A stretch of 35,529 nucleotides of DNA from the NCBI GenBank assembly GCA_035248725.1, contig DATFHG010000068.1, forward strand, positions 1 to 35,529, given 5' to 3'. Position numbers and translations under genes: made by a program. Below are positions 25,791 to 33,181 of this stretch, piece by piece. This stretch comes from DASPMP01 sp035248725. GTDB taxonomy: Bacteria > Gemmatimonadota > Gemmatimonadetes > Gemmatimonadales > Gemmatimonadaceae. The notes under the pieces were generated by a model. It was not told where the DNA came from. It ran no database searches and saw nothing but the letters and a program-made list of their open reading frames with translations. Every line of letters starts with the position of its first letter. Position 1 is the first letter of the stretch.

Positions 25791-26752
25791 GCAGCTTCGG
25801 GCCGCTGCTCCCTGTTCGCCGCGTACGCCGCGGCGGCGACACGGACCCATTCACCGTCGTCGTGCGCCTTGCGCCGTGCAGCGAGGCGCTCGCGATTGCA
25901 CGGTCCGTCGCCCTTCACCACGCGCCAGAACTCATCCCAGTCGATCGGACCGATCTCCCAATTCTCCGACTGCTCGTTGTACCGCAGTTGCGGATCCGGG
26001 ATCTCGAGGTTGATCGCCTTGGCCTGAGCGACGGTGAGATTGATGAACCGCTGCCGGAGCTCGTCGTTGCTTTTGCGCTTCACGCCCCAGCGCGTCATCT
26101 CCTCGCTGTTCGGCGAATCCTTGTCGTGCGGGCCGAACATCATCAGCGAGGGCCACCACCAGCGATTCAGTGCGTCCTGCGCCATGCGATGCTGCTCCGG
26201 GGTGCCGCCGGACAGCGCCGTCATGATCTCGAAGCCCTGCTTCTTGTGGAAGTTCTCTTCCTTGCAGATCCGGATCATCGCGCGCGCATAGGGACCGTAC
26301 GAGGCCTTCGCCAGCATTGTCTGATTCACGATCGCGGCGCCGTCCACGAGCCAGCCGATCGCGCCGATGTCGGCCCACGTGAGCGTGGGATAGTTGAAGA
26401 TGCTCGAGTATTTCGCCGAGCCGTTCAGCAGCTGCATCACCAGCTCCTGGCGGTCGACGCCAAGCGTCTCGGTGCCGCAATAGATGTAGAGGCCGTGCCC
26501 TGCTTCGTCCTGCACCTTGGCCAACAACCCCATCTTACGGCGCAGCGTGGGCGCGCGCGTGATCCAGTTGCCCTCGGGCAGCATGCCGACGATCTCGGAA
26601 TGCGCGTGCTGCGACATCATGCGCGTCAGCTGCTTGCGATACCGCTCCGGCATCCAGTCTTTCGGCTCGATGGTCTCGCCACGCGCGATGCGCGCCTCGA
26701 ATTCCGCGTTGCGAGTCGCGTCCTCCGCCGGCGTCGTCTGAGACTGGTCCAT
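25787..26752 (-). CDS. paaA: 1,2-phenylacetyl-CoA epoxidase catalytic subunit PaaA
   Basis: Diiron oxygenase subunit that inserts oxygen into the ring of phenylacetyl-CoA to form the 1,2-epoxide. The 321-residue protein is close to the usual length. Iron-ligand segments are LLAKVQDEAGHGLYIYCG (about 76-93) and ICKEENFHKKQGFEIM (about 162-177), each with the Glu/His pair of the ferritin-like site. Other family blocks are WMPERYRKQLTRMMSQHAHSE and WWWPSLMMFGP. It heads paaA-B-C-D. The ATG has no Shine-Dalgarno; TAAATT lies six bases before it. A crotonase gene diverges 34 bases away. Confidence 0.97.
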   Translation of the reverse strand: MDQSQTTPAEDATRNAEFEARIARGETIEPKDWMPERYRKQLTRMMSQHAHSEIVGMLPEGNWITRAPTLRRKMGLLAKVQDEAGHGLYIYCGTETLGVDRQELVMQLLNGSAKYSSIFNYPTLTWADIGAIGWLVDGAAIVNQTMLAKASYGPYARAMIRICKEENFHKKQGFEIMTALSGGTPEQHRMAQDALNRWWWPSLMMFGPHDKDSPNSEEMTRWGVKRKSNDELRQRFINLTVAQAKAINLEIPDPQLRYNEQSENWEIGPIDWDEFWRVVKGDGPCNRERLAARRKAHDDGEWVRVAAAAYAANREQRPEAA

Positions 26753-26758
26753 GCGCGG

Positions 26759-26764
26759 AATTTA
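26759..26764 (-). promoter_or_regulatory. Candidate -10 element for paaA
   Basis: TAAATT on the minus strand is followed by CCGCGC and then the paaA ATG. With no ribosome binding site and a 34-base divergent gap, a leaderless transcript is plausible. Inference only. Confidence 0.35.
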
Positions 26765-26774
26765 GAGCGTCGCC

Positions 26775-26780
26775 CATATT
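26775..26780 (+). promoter_or_regulatory. Candidate -10 element for the divergent crotonase gene
   Basis: CATATT lies six bases before ATG 26787, back to back with the proposed paaA -10 in the same 34-base gap. It matches TATAAT at four of six positions, so it is the weakest of the four proposed leaderless elements. Confidence 0.28.
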
Positions 26781-26786
26781 TCGCCC

Positions 26787-27569
26787 ATGCCAACTCCTGC
26801 CGCGGCGGACCCACGACAGAGCGGTGAGGTCGTGGTCGAGGTGCACGATGCCATCGCCACCGTTCGCTTCTCGCATCCCAAGAGCAACGCCCTGCCGGGC
26901 GCGCTGCTGCGGAAGCTCGCGAAGGAGATCGCCGACCTCGGCCGCAACTCCGGCATCAAGGTCATCGTGCTGTGCAGCGACGGCACGAAGGCCTTCTGCG
27001 CCGGCGCGTCATTCGACGAGATGAAGGCGGTGAACGATGCACCCAGCGGCCGCGAGTTCTTCAGCGGCTTCGCACACGTGATTCTCGCGATGATACGGGC
27101 GCCGCAATTCGTGATCACGCGCGTGCAGGGCAAGGTCGCCGGCGGCGGCGTGGGCCTGGTGGCCGCGTCGGACTATGTGCTCGCGGTGCGCGACGCGTCG
27201 CTCAAGCTCAGCGAGCTGGCGGTGGGGTTGGGCCCGTTCGTCATCGGGCCGGCCGTCGAGCGGAAAATCGGTCGCGGGCCGTTCGCGGCGATGTCCATCG
27301 ACGCGGAGTGGCGCGACGCCGCGTGGGCCGAGCGCCATGGGTTGTATGCGCGCGTCTTCGACGCTGCGAAGGACATGGACGCGGCGCTGCAGAAGCTCAG
27401 CGATTTCCTGCAGAGCGCCAACCCCGAGGCCATCCGGCAGTTGAAGCAGGCCATGTGGGCCGACATCGGCGATTGGGATCAGCTGCTCGACCGCCGCGCC
27501 GCGATCAGCGGCGCGCTGGCACTCAGTGCACACACGCGCGCCGCGATCGAACGGTTCGAGAAATCCTGA
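26787..27569 (+). CDS. Enoyl-CoA hydratase/isomerase family protein
   Basis: A 260-residue crotonase-fold enzyme. Oxyanion/CoA segments are FCAGASFDEM (70-79) and VAGGGVGLVAASDY (117-130); the second active-site region is LKLSELAVGLGPFVIGP with E143. The first crotonase Glu is replaced by Gly (G123 in GGGVGL), a pattern also seen in methylglutaconyl-CoA hydratases of leucine catabolism. It could act as PaaF (dehydroadipyl-CoA hydration), otherwise missing from the window, or in branched-chain breakdown; the sequence does not decide. Divergent from paaA with a shared 34-base promoter gap, so co-regulation is likely. Confidence 0.82.
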   Translation: MPTPAAADPRQSGEVVVEVHDAIATVRFSHPKSNALPGALLRKLAKEIADLGRNSGIKVIVLCSDGTKAFCAGASFDEMKAVNDAPSGREFFSGFAHVILAMIRAPQFVITRVQGKVAGGGVGLVAASDYVLAVRDASLKLSELAVGLGPFVIGPAVERKIGRGPFAAMSIDAEWRDAAWAERHGLYARVFDAAKDMDAALQKLSDFLQSANPEAIRQLKQAMWADIGDWDQLLDRRAAISGALALSAHTRAAIERFEKS

Positions 27570-27575
27570 CGGACG

Positions 27576-28127
27576 TCAGGCTGCCTTGGCTGCGGCCTGC
27601 TTTGCCAGCTGCGTGTCGATCGACAGCTTGACCTCATCGCTCACGAGCACGCCGCCCGTCTCGAGCGCCGCGTTCCAGCCCAGGCCGAAATCCCCGCGGT
27701 TGAACTTTCCGGTCGCGCTGAAGGCCACCTTCTGGTTGCCCCACGGATCAACGCCTGCGCCCTCTTCCGTCACGGTCAGCGTCACGGGCTTCGTGACGTC
27801 CTTGATTGTCAGATCTCCGGTGAGCTTGTAGCCCTCGGCCGTGCGCTCGACTTTCGTGCTCACGAAGCGCATCTCGGGATACTTCTCCACGTCGAAGAAG
27901 TCGCCGGATTTCAGATGGTTGTCGCGCATCTCGTTGCGCGTGTCGATGCTCCCGGTCGCGATCGTCGCGTCGACCTTGATGTCGCCGCTGTCGCTCACGG
28001 TCAGCGTGCCCTTCACGTCGCCGAAATTGCCCTTCACGGTCGAGATCATCATGTGTCGCACCGCGAACTCGACGTTCGTGTGCGCGGTGTCGATGCTGTA
28101 GGTGCCCGGGGTAACGATGGTGCTCAT
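27576..28127 (-). CDS. YceI family lipid-binding protein
   Basis: A 183-residue lipocalin-like beta barrel of the YceI family; members bind polyisoprenoids or similar hydrophobic chains. The family pattern is complete: YSIDTAHTNVEFAVRHM near the N-terminus, VKGNFGDVKGTL, the ID-x-R-x-x-x-R-D-x-H-L motif (SIDTRNEMRDNHLKSGDFFD), YPEMRF, and the terminal strand FNRGDFGLGWN. There is no signal peptide, so it is probably cytoplasmic, unlike E. coli YceI. GAGGAG lies seven bases before the ATG, a clear ribosome binding site. It follows the marR gene after 96 bases, and MarR-YceI pairs are common. Confidence 0.93.
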   Translation of the reverse strand: MSTIVTPGTYSIDTAHTNVEFAVRHMMISTVKGNFGDVKGTLTVSDSGDIKVDATIATGSIDTRNEMRDNHLKSGDFFDVEKYPEMRFVSTKVERTAEGYKLTGDLTIKDVTKPVTLTVTEEGAGVDPWGNQKVAFSATGKFNRGDFGLGWNAALETGGVLVSDEVKLSIDTQLAKQAAAKAA

Positions 28128-28223
28128 GGTGCCTCTCCTCTGATTTGAAATGCACTAGTTGAAACTGCAAAATCTCAGTCCCGAGATATCAGGACGCGCG
28201 AAACGTCAGCTGGAACTGCTGGA
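28128..28223. other. marR-yceI intergenic region with short repeats
   Basis: This 96-base, relatively AT-rich gap contains the small palindrome AGTT-GA-AACT (28157-28166) and two near-copies of TTGAAA about 14 bases apart (ttgaaatgc and ttgaaactgc). They may be operator half-sites for the MarR protein in front of yceI, but they do not exactly match the inverted repeat before marR itself. Confidence 0.25.
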
Positions 28224-28688
28224 TTACTTCTCGGCGTTCAGGCCGAGTCGGCGCAGCATGTCGGTCAGCTCCGCCTGCTCCTTCGATGTCAGCGTCGACA
28301 TCACATCCTCGATTCGCTCGGCGTGCGACGGAAAGATCTCCGCGATCAACGCTTCACCTTTCGGTGTCAGTGCTGCATATCGCGCCCGACGGTCCGTGGT
28401 GCACTCGCGACGCTCGACCAATCCCTTCTCGGCCAGGCGATCCACCGTGTACGTCACCCCGCCACTGGAGAGCAGGATCTTCCGCTGCACGTCGCCGAGC
28501 AGGAGCGGACCCTTGTGATACAACGCCTCGAGGATGCTGAACTCCGTGAGCGTCAGCCCGTGAAGATCGGTCTTGGAGTGCAGACGACAGTGGATCGCGT
28601 TCGCCGCACGCGTCAGCACCACGAACAGCTTGAGGGCTCGTTCCTGGGCTGGGGTTCGCTTGGTGGTTTCGGCAGTCTCTGTCGTCAT
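28224..28688 (-). CDS. MarR family transcriptional regulator
   Basis: A 154-residue winged-helix regulator. The N-terminal dimerisation helix (PAQERALKLFVVLTRAANAIH) is followed by the recognition region LTLTEFSILEALYHKGPLLLGDVQ, the recognition helix LSSGGVTYTVDRLAEKGLVERR, and the wing with TDRRARYAALTPKGEALI; then a long C-terminal helix closes the dimer. MarR proteins usually respond to aromatic acids or oxidants. Its place directly after hppD-hmgA suggests it may sense a homogentisate-pathway metabolite, or it may control only itself and yceI. A 28-base inverted repeat spans its promoter. Confidence 0.93.
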   Translation of the reverse strand: MTTETAETTKRTPAQERALKLFVVLTRAANAIHCRLHSKTDLHGLTLTEFSILEALYHKGPLLLGDVQRKILLSSGGVTYTVDRLAEKGLVERRECTTDRRARYAALTPKGEALIAEIFPSHAERIEDVMSTLTSKEQAELTDMLRRLGLNAEK

Positions 28689-28690
28689 AT

Positions 28691-28718
28691 CTTGGAACTA
28701 AGATAATAGAATTCCAAG
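28691..28718. promoter_or_regulatory. Candidate MarR operator overlapping the marR promoter
   Basis: CTTGGAA (28691-28697) and TTCCAAG (28712-28718) form a perfect seven-base inverted repeat whose arm centres are 21 bases apart, two helical turns. It lies between the hmgA stop and the marR start, an AT-rich island of about 30 bases. It overlaps TTGACT (28721-28726) and TATCTT (28700-28705) on the minus strand, a possible -35 and -10 with a short 15-base spacer. Self-repression of marR is the simplest reading. Confidence 0.5.
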
Positions 28719-28733
28719 GAAGTCAACAGTGCC

Positions 28734-29924
28734 TCAAGACGTGGGAGGTGTAAAGCCTCCCGAGCCGGTATCGAGCCAGCTCTTGTGGTACGCAGGATCC
28801 TCAAAGGGCATTGCCTGCTTCGCCACGCGAAGCGGTCTGAACGAATCCATCATGACAGCGAGCTCGTTTGTGGCCTTCGCTCCGATCGACGCCTCTGCCC
28901 TGCCTGGATGCGGACCGTGCGGGATGCCGTCGGGATGATGCGTGATGGAGCCGAACTCGATGCCCTTCCGGCTCATGAATTCGCTGGAGGCGTAATACAA
29001 CACCTCGTCCGAGTCGACGTTGCTGTGGTTGTACGGCGCCGGCACGGCTTCGGGATCGAAATCGTACGGGCGCGGGCAGAATGAGCACACGACGAACCCG
29101 TCGCCCTCGAAAGTCTGGTGCACCGGTGGCGGCTGGTGCACGCGGCCCACGATCGGCTCGAAATCGTTGATGTTGAACGCCCACGGATAGAAGTAGCCAT
29201 CCCAGCCGATCACATCGATCGGGTGGTGATCGAGGACGATCTCGTTCAGGCCATCGTACTGTTTCACGACGAGCGGGAAGTCTCCCTTCTCGTCGAACGT
29301 GGTGAGGTTGGACGGACGCCGGATGTCACGCTCAGAGTAGGGCGCTCCTTCCTTCAACTGGCCGAACTCGTTGCGATACCGCCGAGGCCAGCGAATGTGT
29401 CCGCGGCTCTCGAAGACCACGAATTTGTGCGGGACGTTCTTGTCCATGCGGAAGCGATGCAGGATGCCGCGATGGATGATCAGATAATCGCCCTCGCGGT
29501 ACGGCAGCTCGCCATACGACGACTCCAGCATTCCGCTGCCCTTGCTGACGTAGACCAGCTCGTCGCCCTGAGCATTTCTATAGTAGTGCTCGTCCTGCTT
29601 CGTCGGCTCCACGTACAGCATGGCGATGTCCGCGTTGAACAGGATCGGCACGCGATCCAGCGTCGGACTCCCCCCGGCCTTCGCTTTCGCCGTCAGGAAA
29701 TGCCGATGCTTCAGCGTCTTGTCGGGATCAGCATCGTACGTCGTTTCCTTGAGCCGCTTGGCCGACCGCACCGTCGTGGGTGGATGCACGTGGTACAACA
29801 GCGACGAGGTGCCCGTGAACCCCTCGTGCCCCACCAGCTCCTCGTGATAGATCCCGCCGTCGGGTTTCCTGAATGCGATGTGTCGCTTGCGCGGGATTTT
29901 TCCCAGTGTGTGATAGATGGGCAT
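28734..29924 (-). CDS. hmgA: Homogentisate 1,2-dioxygenase
   Basis: Fe(II) cupin enzyme opening the ring of homogentisate to maleylacetoacetate. The 396-residue protein is the shorter bacterial type rather than the roughly 430-residue animal/Pseudomonas type. Features: HVHPPTTVR (45-53), the cupin segment YREGDYLIIHRGILHRF (142-158), GWDGYFYPWAFNINDFEP, and the ligand-rich C-terminal block PYNHSNVDSDEVLYY (H300, E307) with GIPHGPHPG (H336, H339). The precise ligand assignment is by analogy. It follows hppD after ten bases, so the two consecutive enzymes of tyrosine breakdown are encoded together. The next pathway enzymes (isomerase, fumarylacetoacetase) are not in the window. Confidence 0.92.
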   Translation of the reverse strand: MPIYHTLGKIPRKRHIAFRKPDGGIYHEELVGHEGFTGTSSLLYHVHPPTTVRSAKRLKETTYDADPDKTLKHRHFLTAKAKAGGSPTLDRVPILFNADIAMLYVEPTKQDEHYYRNAQGDELVYVSKGSGMLESSYGELPYREGDYLIIHRGILHRFRMDKNVPHKFVVFESRGHIRWPRRYRNEFGQLKEGAPYSERDIRRPSNLTTFDEKGDFPLVVKQYDGLNEIVLDHHPIDVIGWDGYFYPWAFNINDFEPIVGRVHQPPPVHQTFEGDGFVVCSFCPRPYDFDPEAVPAPYNHSNVDSDEVLYYASSEFMSRKGIEFGSITHHPDGIPHGPHPGRAEASIGAKATNELAVMMDSFRPLRVAKQAMPFEDPAYHKSWLDTGSGGFTPPTS

Positions 29925-29934
29925 GCGTGGACGG

Positions 29935-31059
29935 CTACAGGTTTCCCCGCGCAGCTTGTTCGCGCTCGATGGCCTCGAACAACGCCTTGAAGTTGCCCTT
30001 CCCGAACGATCTCGCGCCTTTGCGCTGGATGATCTCGTAGAAGAGCGTCGGCCGGTCCTGCACCGGCTTCGAGAAGATCTGGAGCAGGTAGCCGTCGGGA
30101 TCGCGATCGACGAGAATGCCGAGCTGCGCCAGGACGTCCACGGGCTCGTCGATCTTGCCCACGCGCCCCTGCAGCTCGTCGTAGTACGACGTGGGCACGC
30201 TCAGGAACTCGACGCCGCGATCGCGCAGCGTCGTCACGGTGTGGACGATGTCGTCCGTTGCGAGCGCGAGGTGCTGGACGCCGGGGCCGTGATAGTACTC
30301 GAGGTATTCGTCGATCTGCGACTTCTTCTTTCCTTTCGCCGGCTCGTTGATCGGAAACTTGATGCGCTCGTTCCCGTTCGACATGACCTTCGACATGAGG
30401 GAGCTGTATTCCGTGCTGATGTCCTCGTCGTCGAAGGAGATGAGATTCTTGAATCCCATCACCCGCTCGTAAAAGCCGACCCAGACATTCATCTGGCCGA
30501 GCTCCACGTTGCCCACGCAGTGATCGACGTACTGCAATCCGGTCGGGCCGGGCTGATAGTGCAGGGTGCGCGGCTGGAAGCCGGGCATGAACAGCCCTTT
30601 GTAATTCTTTCGTTCGACGAGCGTGTGGATCGTGTCGCCGTAGATCGCGATCGCGGCCTTCACGATCTCACCGCTCGCGTCCTTTTCCACGCGCGGCTCG
30701 TGCACGCTCTTCGCGCCGCGTTCGATCGCCTTCTTGTACGCGTCGCGAGCGTCGTCCACCCAGAGTGCCAGATCGCGGACGCCGTCGCCATGCCTGTTCA
30801 CGTGATCCGCGATGAAGCCGTCCGGCCCGAGCGCCGAGGTGAGCAACAGACGGATCTTGTTCTGGACGAGCAGATAACTGACGCGGTCCCGCACACCCGT
30901 CTCGGGACCGCGGTACGCCACGACCTGAAAGCCGAACGCGCCCTGGTAATAGTGCGCCGCCTGCTTTGCGTTCCCGACATAGAACTCGATGTAGTCGGTC
31001 CCGTTGATCGGAAACGTATCGTGGACTTCGTTGGCGTTTGGTAGCGTAGCCGTCGCCAT
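29935..31059 (-). CDS. hppD: 4-hydroxyphenylpyruvate dioxygenase
   Basis: Converts 4-hydroxyphenylpyruvate to homogentisate with Fe(II) and O2. The 374-residue protein contains two vicinal-oxygen-chelate domains; the iron triad is H180 (YVDHCVGNVE), H263 (GVQHLALATDD) and E342 (LFYEIIQRKG). The C-terminal GARSFGKGNFKALFEAIEREQ gating helix is present. The start ATG matches the family N-terminus (FPINGTDYIEFYVGNA near residue 16). It is 64 bases downstream of acetoacetyl-CoA synthetase on the same strand, and a -10-like TACAAT lies in that gap, so it may have its own promoter as well as read-through. Confidence 0.97.
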   Translation of the reverse strand: MATATLPNANEVHDTFPINGTDYIEFYVGNAKQAAHYYQGAFGFQVVAYRGPETGVRDRVSYLLVQNKIRLLLTSALGPDGFIADHVNRHGDGVRDLALWVDDARDAYKKAIERGAKSVHEPRVEKDASGEIVKAAIAIYGDTIHTLVERKNYKGLFMPGFQPRTLHYQPGPTGLQYVDHCVGNVELGQMNVWVGFYERVMGFKNLISFDDEDISTEYSSLMSKVMSNGNERIKFPINEPAKGKKKSQIDEYLEYYHGPGVQHLALATDDIVHTVTTLRDRGVEFLSVPTSYYDELQGRVGKIDEPVDVLAQLGILVDRDPDGYLLQIFSKPVQDRPTLFYEIIQRKGARSFGKGNFKALFEAIEREQAARGNL

Positions 31060-31088
31060 CTTCTGAGTCTCGCTCGAAGGTTATTTCA

Positions 31089-31094
31089 ATTGTA
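31089..31094 (-). promoter_or_regulatory. Candidate -10 element upstream of hppD
   Basis: TGTACAAT on the minus strand resembles an extended -10 (five of six to TATAAT), about 30 bases before the hppD start. No good -35 is present in the GC-rich DNA beyond. It would allow hppD-hmgA to be transcribed separately from acsA. Confidence 0.35.
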
Positions 31095-31123
31095 CACGGG
31101 TGCCCGGCCCGGCGCAGCCGCGC

Positions 31124-33181
31124 TCAGTCCCGCAGCTCGCGCAGGTTCCGGAACAGGTCGAGCGCCGCGGGATTGGCGAGCGCATCGACATTCTTCACGT
31201 CGCGTCCATGGATGACGTCCCGGACGGCGAGCTCGGTGATTTTTCCGCTGATCGTGCGCGGAATGTCGGCCACCTGGATGATCTTCTTCGGGACGTGATG
31301 CGGACTCGCGTTGTCGCGAATTCGCTTCCGGATGCGGTCCCGGAGCGCGTCGTCGAGGGTGGCGCCTTCGCGCAGCCGGACGAACAGGACGATACGGACG
31401 TCCTGCCCATACTCGGAGGCCACGTCCTGCCCGACGACGATGCTCTCGACAATCTCGGGCAGCTCTTCCACCTGCCGGTAGATCTCCGCGGTCCCGATCC
31501 GCACGCCGCCGGGATTCAGGGTCGCGTCGCTGCGGCCGTAGATGATCATGCCATCGTGAACCGTGATCTCGCTCCAGTCCCCGTGCCGCCAGACGTTCGG
31601 GTACGTGTCGAAGTACGCCGCGCGATACTTCGTTCCATCCGGGTCATTCCAGAAGCGTACCGGCATGCTGGGAAATGGCGCGGTGCATACGAGCTCGCCG
31701 GGGCGACCGCGGATCGGCGCGCCTCCCTCGTCGAACACGTCGACGCGCATCCCGAGCCCGCGCGTCTGGATCTCGCTGCGCCACACCGGCGCGACGGGAT
31801 TGCCGAGCGCGAAGCACGAGATGATGTCCGTGCCACCACTGATGCTCGACAGACGGACGTCCGCTTTCACGTGCGCGTACACATAGTCGAAGCTCTGCGG
31901 CGCGAGCGGGCTCCCCGTCGACAGAATTGCTTTCAGTGCGGACAGGTCGTGCGTGTCGCGTGGCCGCGCACCGTCCTTCTCCGCCAGCGCGATCCATCGC
32001 GCGCTCGTCCCGAACGACGTCACTCGCTCCTGCGCGGCCAGGTCCCAGAGCACCCTTCGCTTCGGCAGCAGTGGCGCGCCATCGTACAGGACGATGGTGG
32101 CCCCGACGGCGAGCGCCGACACCAGCCAGTTCCACATCATCCATCCGCAGGTCGTGAAGTAGAACAGCGTGTCGTCGCGCGTCAGATCGCCGTGAAGAAC
32201 GTGCTCCTTGAGGTGCTGGATGAGCGTACCGCCCGCGCCGTGCACCATGCACTTCGGCAACCCCGTCGTGCCCGAGGAGTACATGATGTACAGCGGGTGA
32301 TCGAACGGGAGGCGCGCGAAGTGCAGCTCCCTCGCTTCGCTCGGGATGACGGAGGCGGCGCTCGATGTGACGAAGTCGTCCCACCAGCACGCGGTCGTTC
32401 CGAGCGCAGCGAGCGATGCGCTGTTCGTCAGGTACGGCGCGATGACGACGCGCTCGATCGACGGGATACGCTCGACGATCTGCTTCACGCGCTCGAGACA
32501 ATCGACCTCGCGACCGGAGTACCGGTAGGACGCCGCGCAGAACAACACCTTGGGCTCGATCTGCCCGAATCGATCCAGGACGCCGTTGACGCCGAAGTCT
32601 GGCGAGCAGGACGACCAGATCGCGCCAATGCTCGCCGCGGCCAGCATCGCGATCACCGTCTCGGGAATGTTCGGCATGAAGCCGGCGACGCGATCCCCGG
32701 CCACCACGCCCGACGCTCGCAGCGCGCCAGCGACGGTCGCGACCTCACGCCACAGCTCGTCGAACGTGAGTGCGCGCTTGCGTCCCCCTTCGTTCCAGAA
32801 GACGATCGCGATGCGTTCGTCGCGATATCGCAGCAGGTTCTCGGCGAAGTTCAGTCGCGCACCGACGAACCATCGCGGTCCCGCAACGGGATCGGGGGGC
32901 ACCATCCGATCACCGCCGACGAGCACTGCCTCCCACGGCTGGGCGCCGGCGCGGTCCTCGGCAATGATGCCACAGAACCGCCATACCTCTGCCCAGAATG
33001 CGTGGGGCTGCTGCACGGACCAGCGATAGAGCGCGGGATAGTCGGCCACACCCACGCGCTCCATGAAGCGCGTCAGATTCGCGCGCGCAACCTCGTGCGC
33101 GCCGGGAGACCAGAGCGGACCGTCGCCGGTCAGCGCGTCCACTCCGAGGATTTCCTCGGAGGCACTCCGCACGTCGGCCAT
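31124..33181 (-). CDS. acsA: Acetoacetyl-CoA synthetase
   Basis: ATP-dependent activation of acetoacetate to acetoacetyl-CoA (ANL superfamily). The 685-residue protein has the family N-terminus PLWSPGAHEVARANLTRF, the motif WFVGARLNFAENLLR, the AMP-binding loop YSSGTTGLPK (301-310) followed by CMVHGAGG, SGGTDIISCFALGNP, GDWSEITVHDGMIIYGRSDATLNPGG, and the adenylation lysine in RTISGKITE. ATG 33181 gives a 52-base overlap with the upstream peptidase gene; GTG 33142 (codon 14) would cut this to 13 bases and still keep the conserved core. Residues about 278-287 (VIPSEARELH) derive from a dispersed DNA repeat. Acetoacetate is an end product of homogentisate and leucine breakdown, which fits the neighbours. 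Confidence 0.93.
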   Translation of the reverse strand: MADVRSASEEILGVDALTGDGPLWSPGAHEVARANLTRFMERVGVADYPALYRWSVQQPHAFWAEVWRFCGIIAEDRAGAQPWEAVLVGGDRMVPPDPVAGPRWFVGARLNFAENLLRYRDERIAIVFWNEGGRKRALTFDELWREVATVAGALRASGVVAGDRVAGFMPNIPETVIAMLAAASIGAIWSSCSPDFGVNGVLDRFGQIEPKVLFCAASYRYSGREVDCLERVKQIVERIPSIERVVIAPYLTNSASLAALGTTACWWDDFVTSSAASVIPSEARELHFARLPFDHPLYIMYSSGTTGLPKCMVHGAGGTLIQHLKEHVLHGDLTRDDTLFYFTTCGWMMWNWLVSALAVGATIVLYDGAPLLPKRRVLWDLAAQERVTSFGTSARWIALAEKDGARPRDTHDLSALKAILSTGSPLAPQSFDYVYAHVKADVRLSSISGGTDIISCFALGNPVAPVWRSEIQTRGLGMRVDVFDEGGAPIRGRPGELVCTAPFPSMPVRFWNDPDGTKYRAAYFDTYPNVWRHGDWSEITVHDGMIIYGRSDATLNPGGVRIGTAEIYRQVEELPEIVESIVVGQDVASEYGQDVRIVLFVRLREGATLDDALRDRIRKRIRDNASPHHVPKKIIQVADIPRTISGKITELAVRDVIHGRDVKNVDALANPAALDLFRNLRELRD
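32325..32350. repeat. Copy of a dispersed REP-like repeat inside acsA
   Basis: On the minus strand this reads GTCATCCCGAGCGAAGCGAG followed by GGAGCT. I recognise it as the widespread intergenic repeat (GTCATCCYGAGCGAAGCGARGGA) of several phyla, including Gemmatimonadota and Acidobacteria. It is normally intergenic. Here it is translated in frame as VIPSEARELH, and the opposite reading gives the well-known spurious peptide HPERSEG. Recognised from memory, not by a search. Confidence 0.75.

Noticed and set aside
31095..31123. Possible terminator after acsA
   Set aside because: The GC-rich DNA can form only short imperfect stems and no U-run follows.
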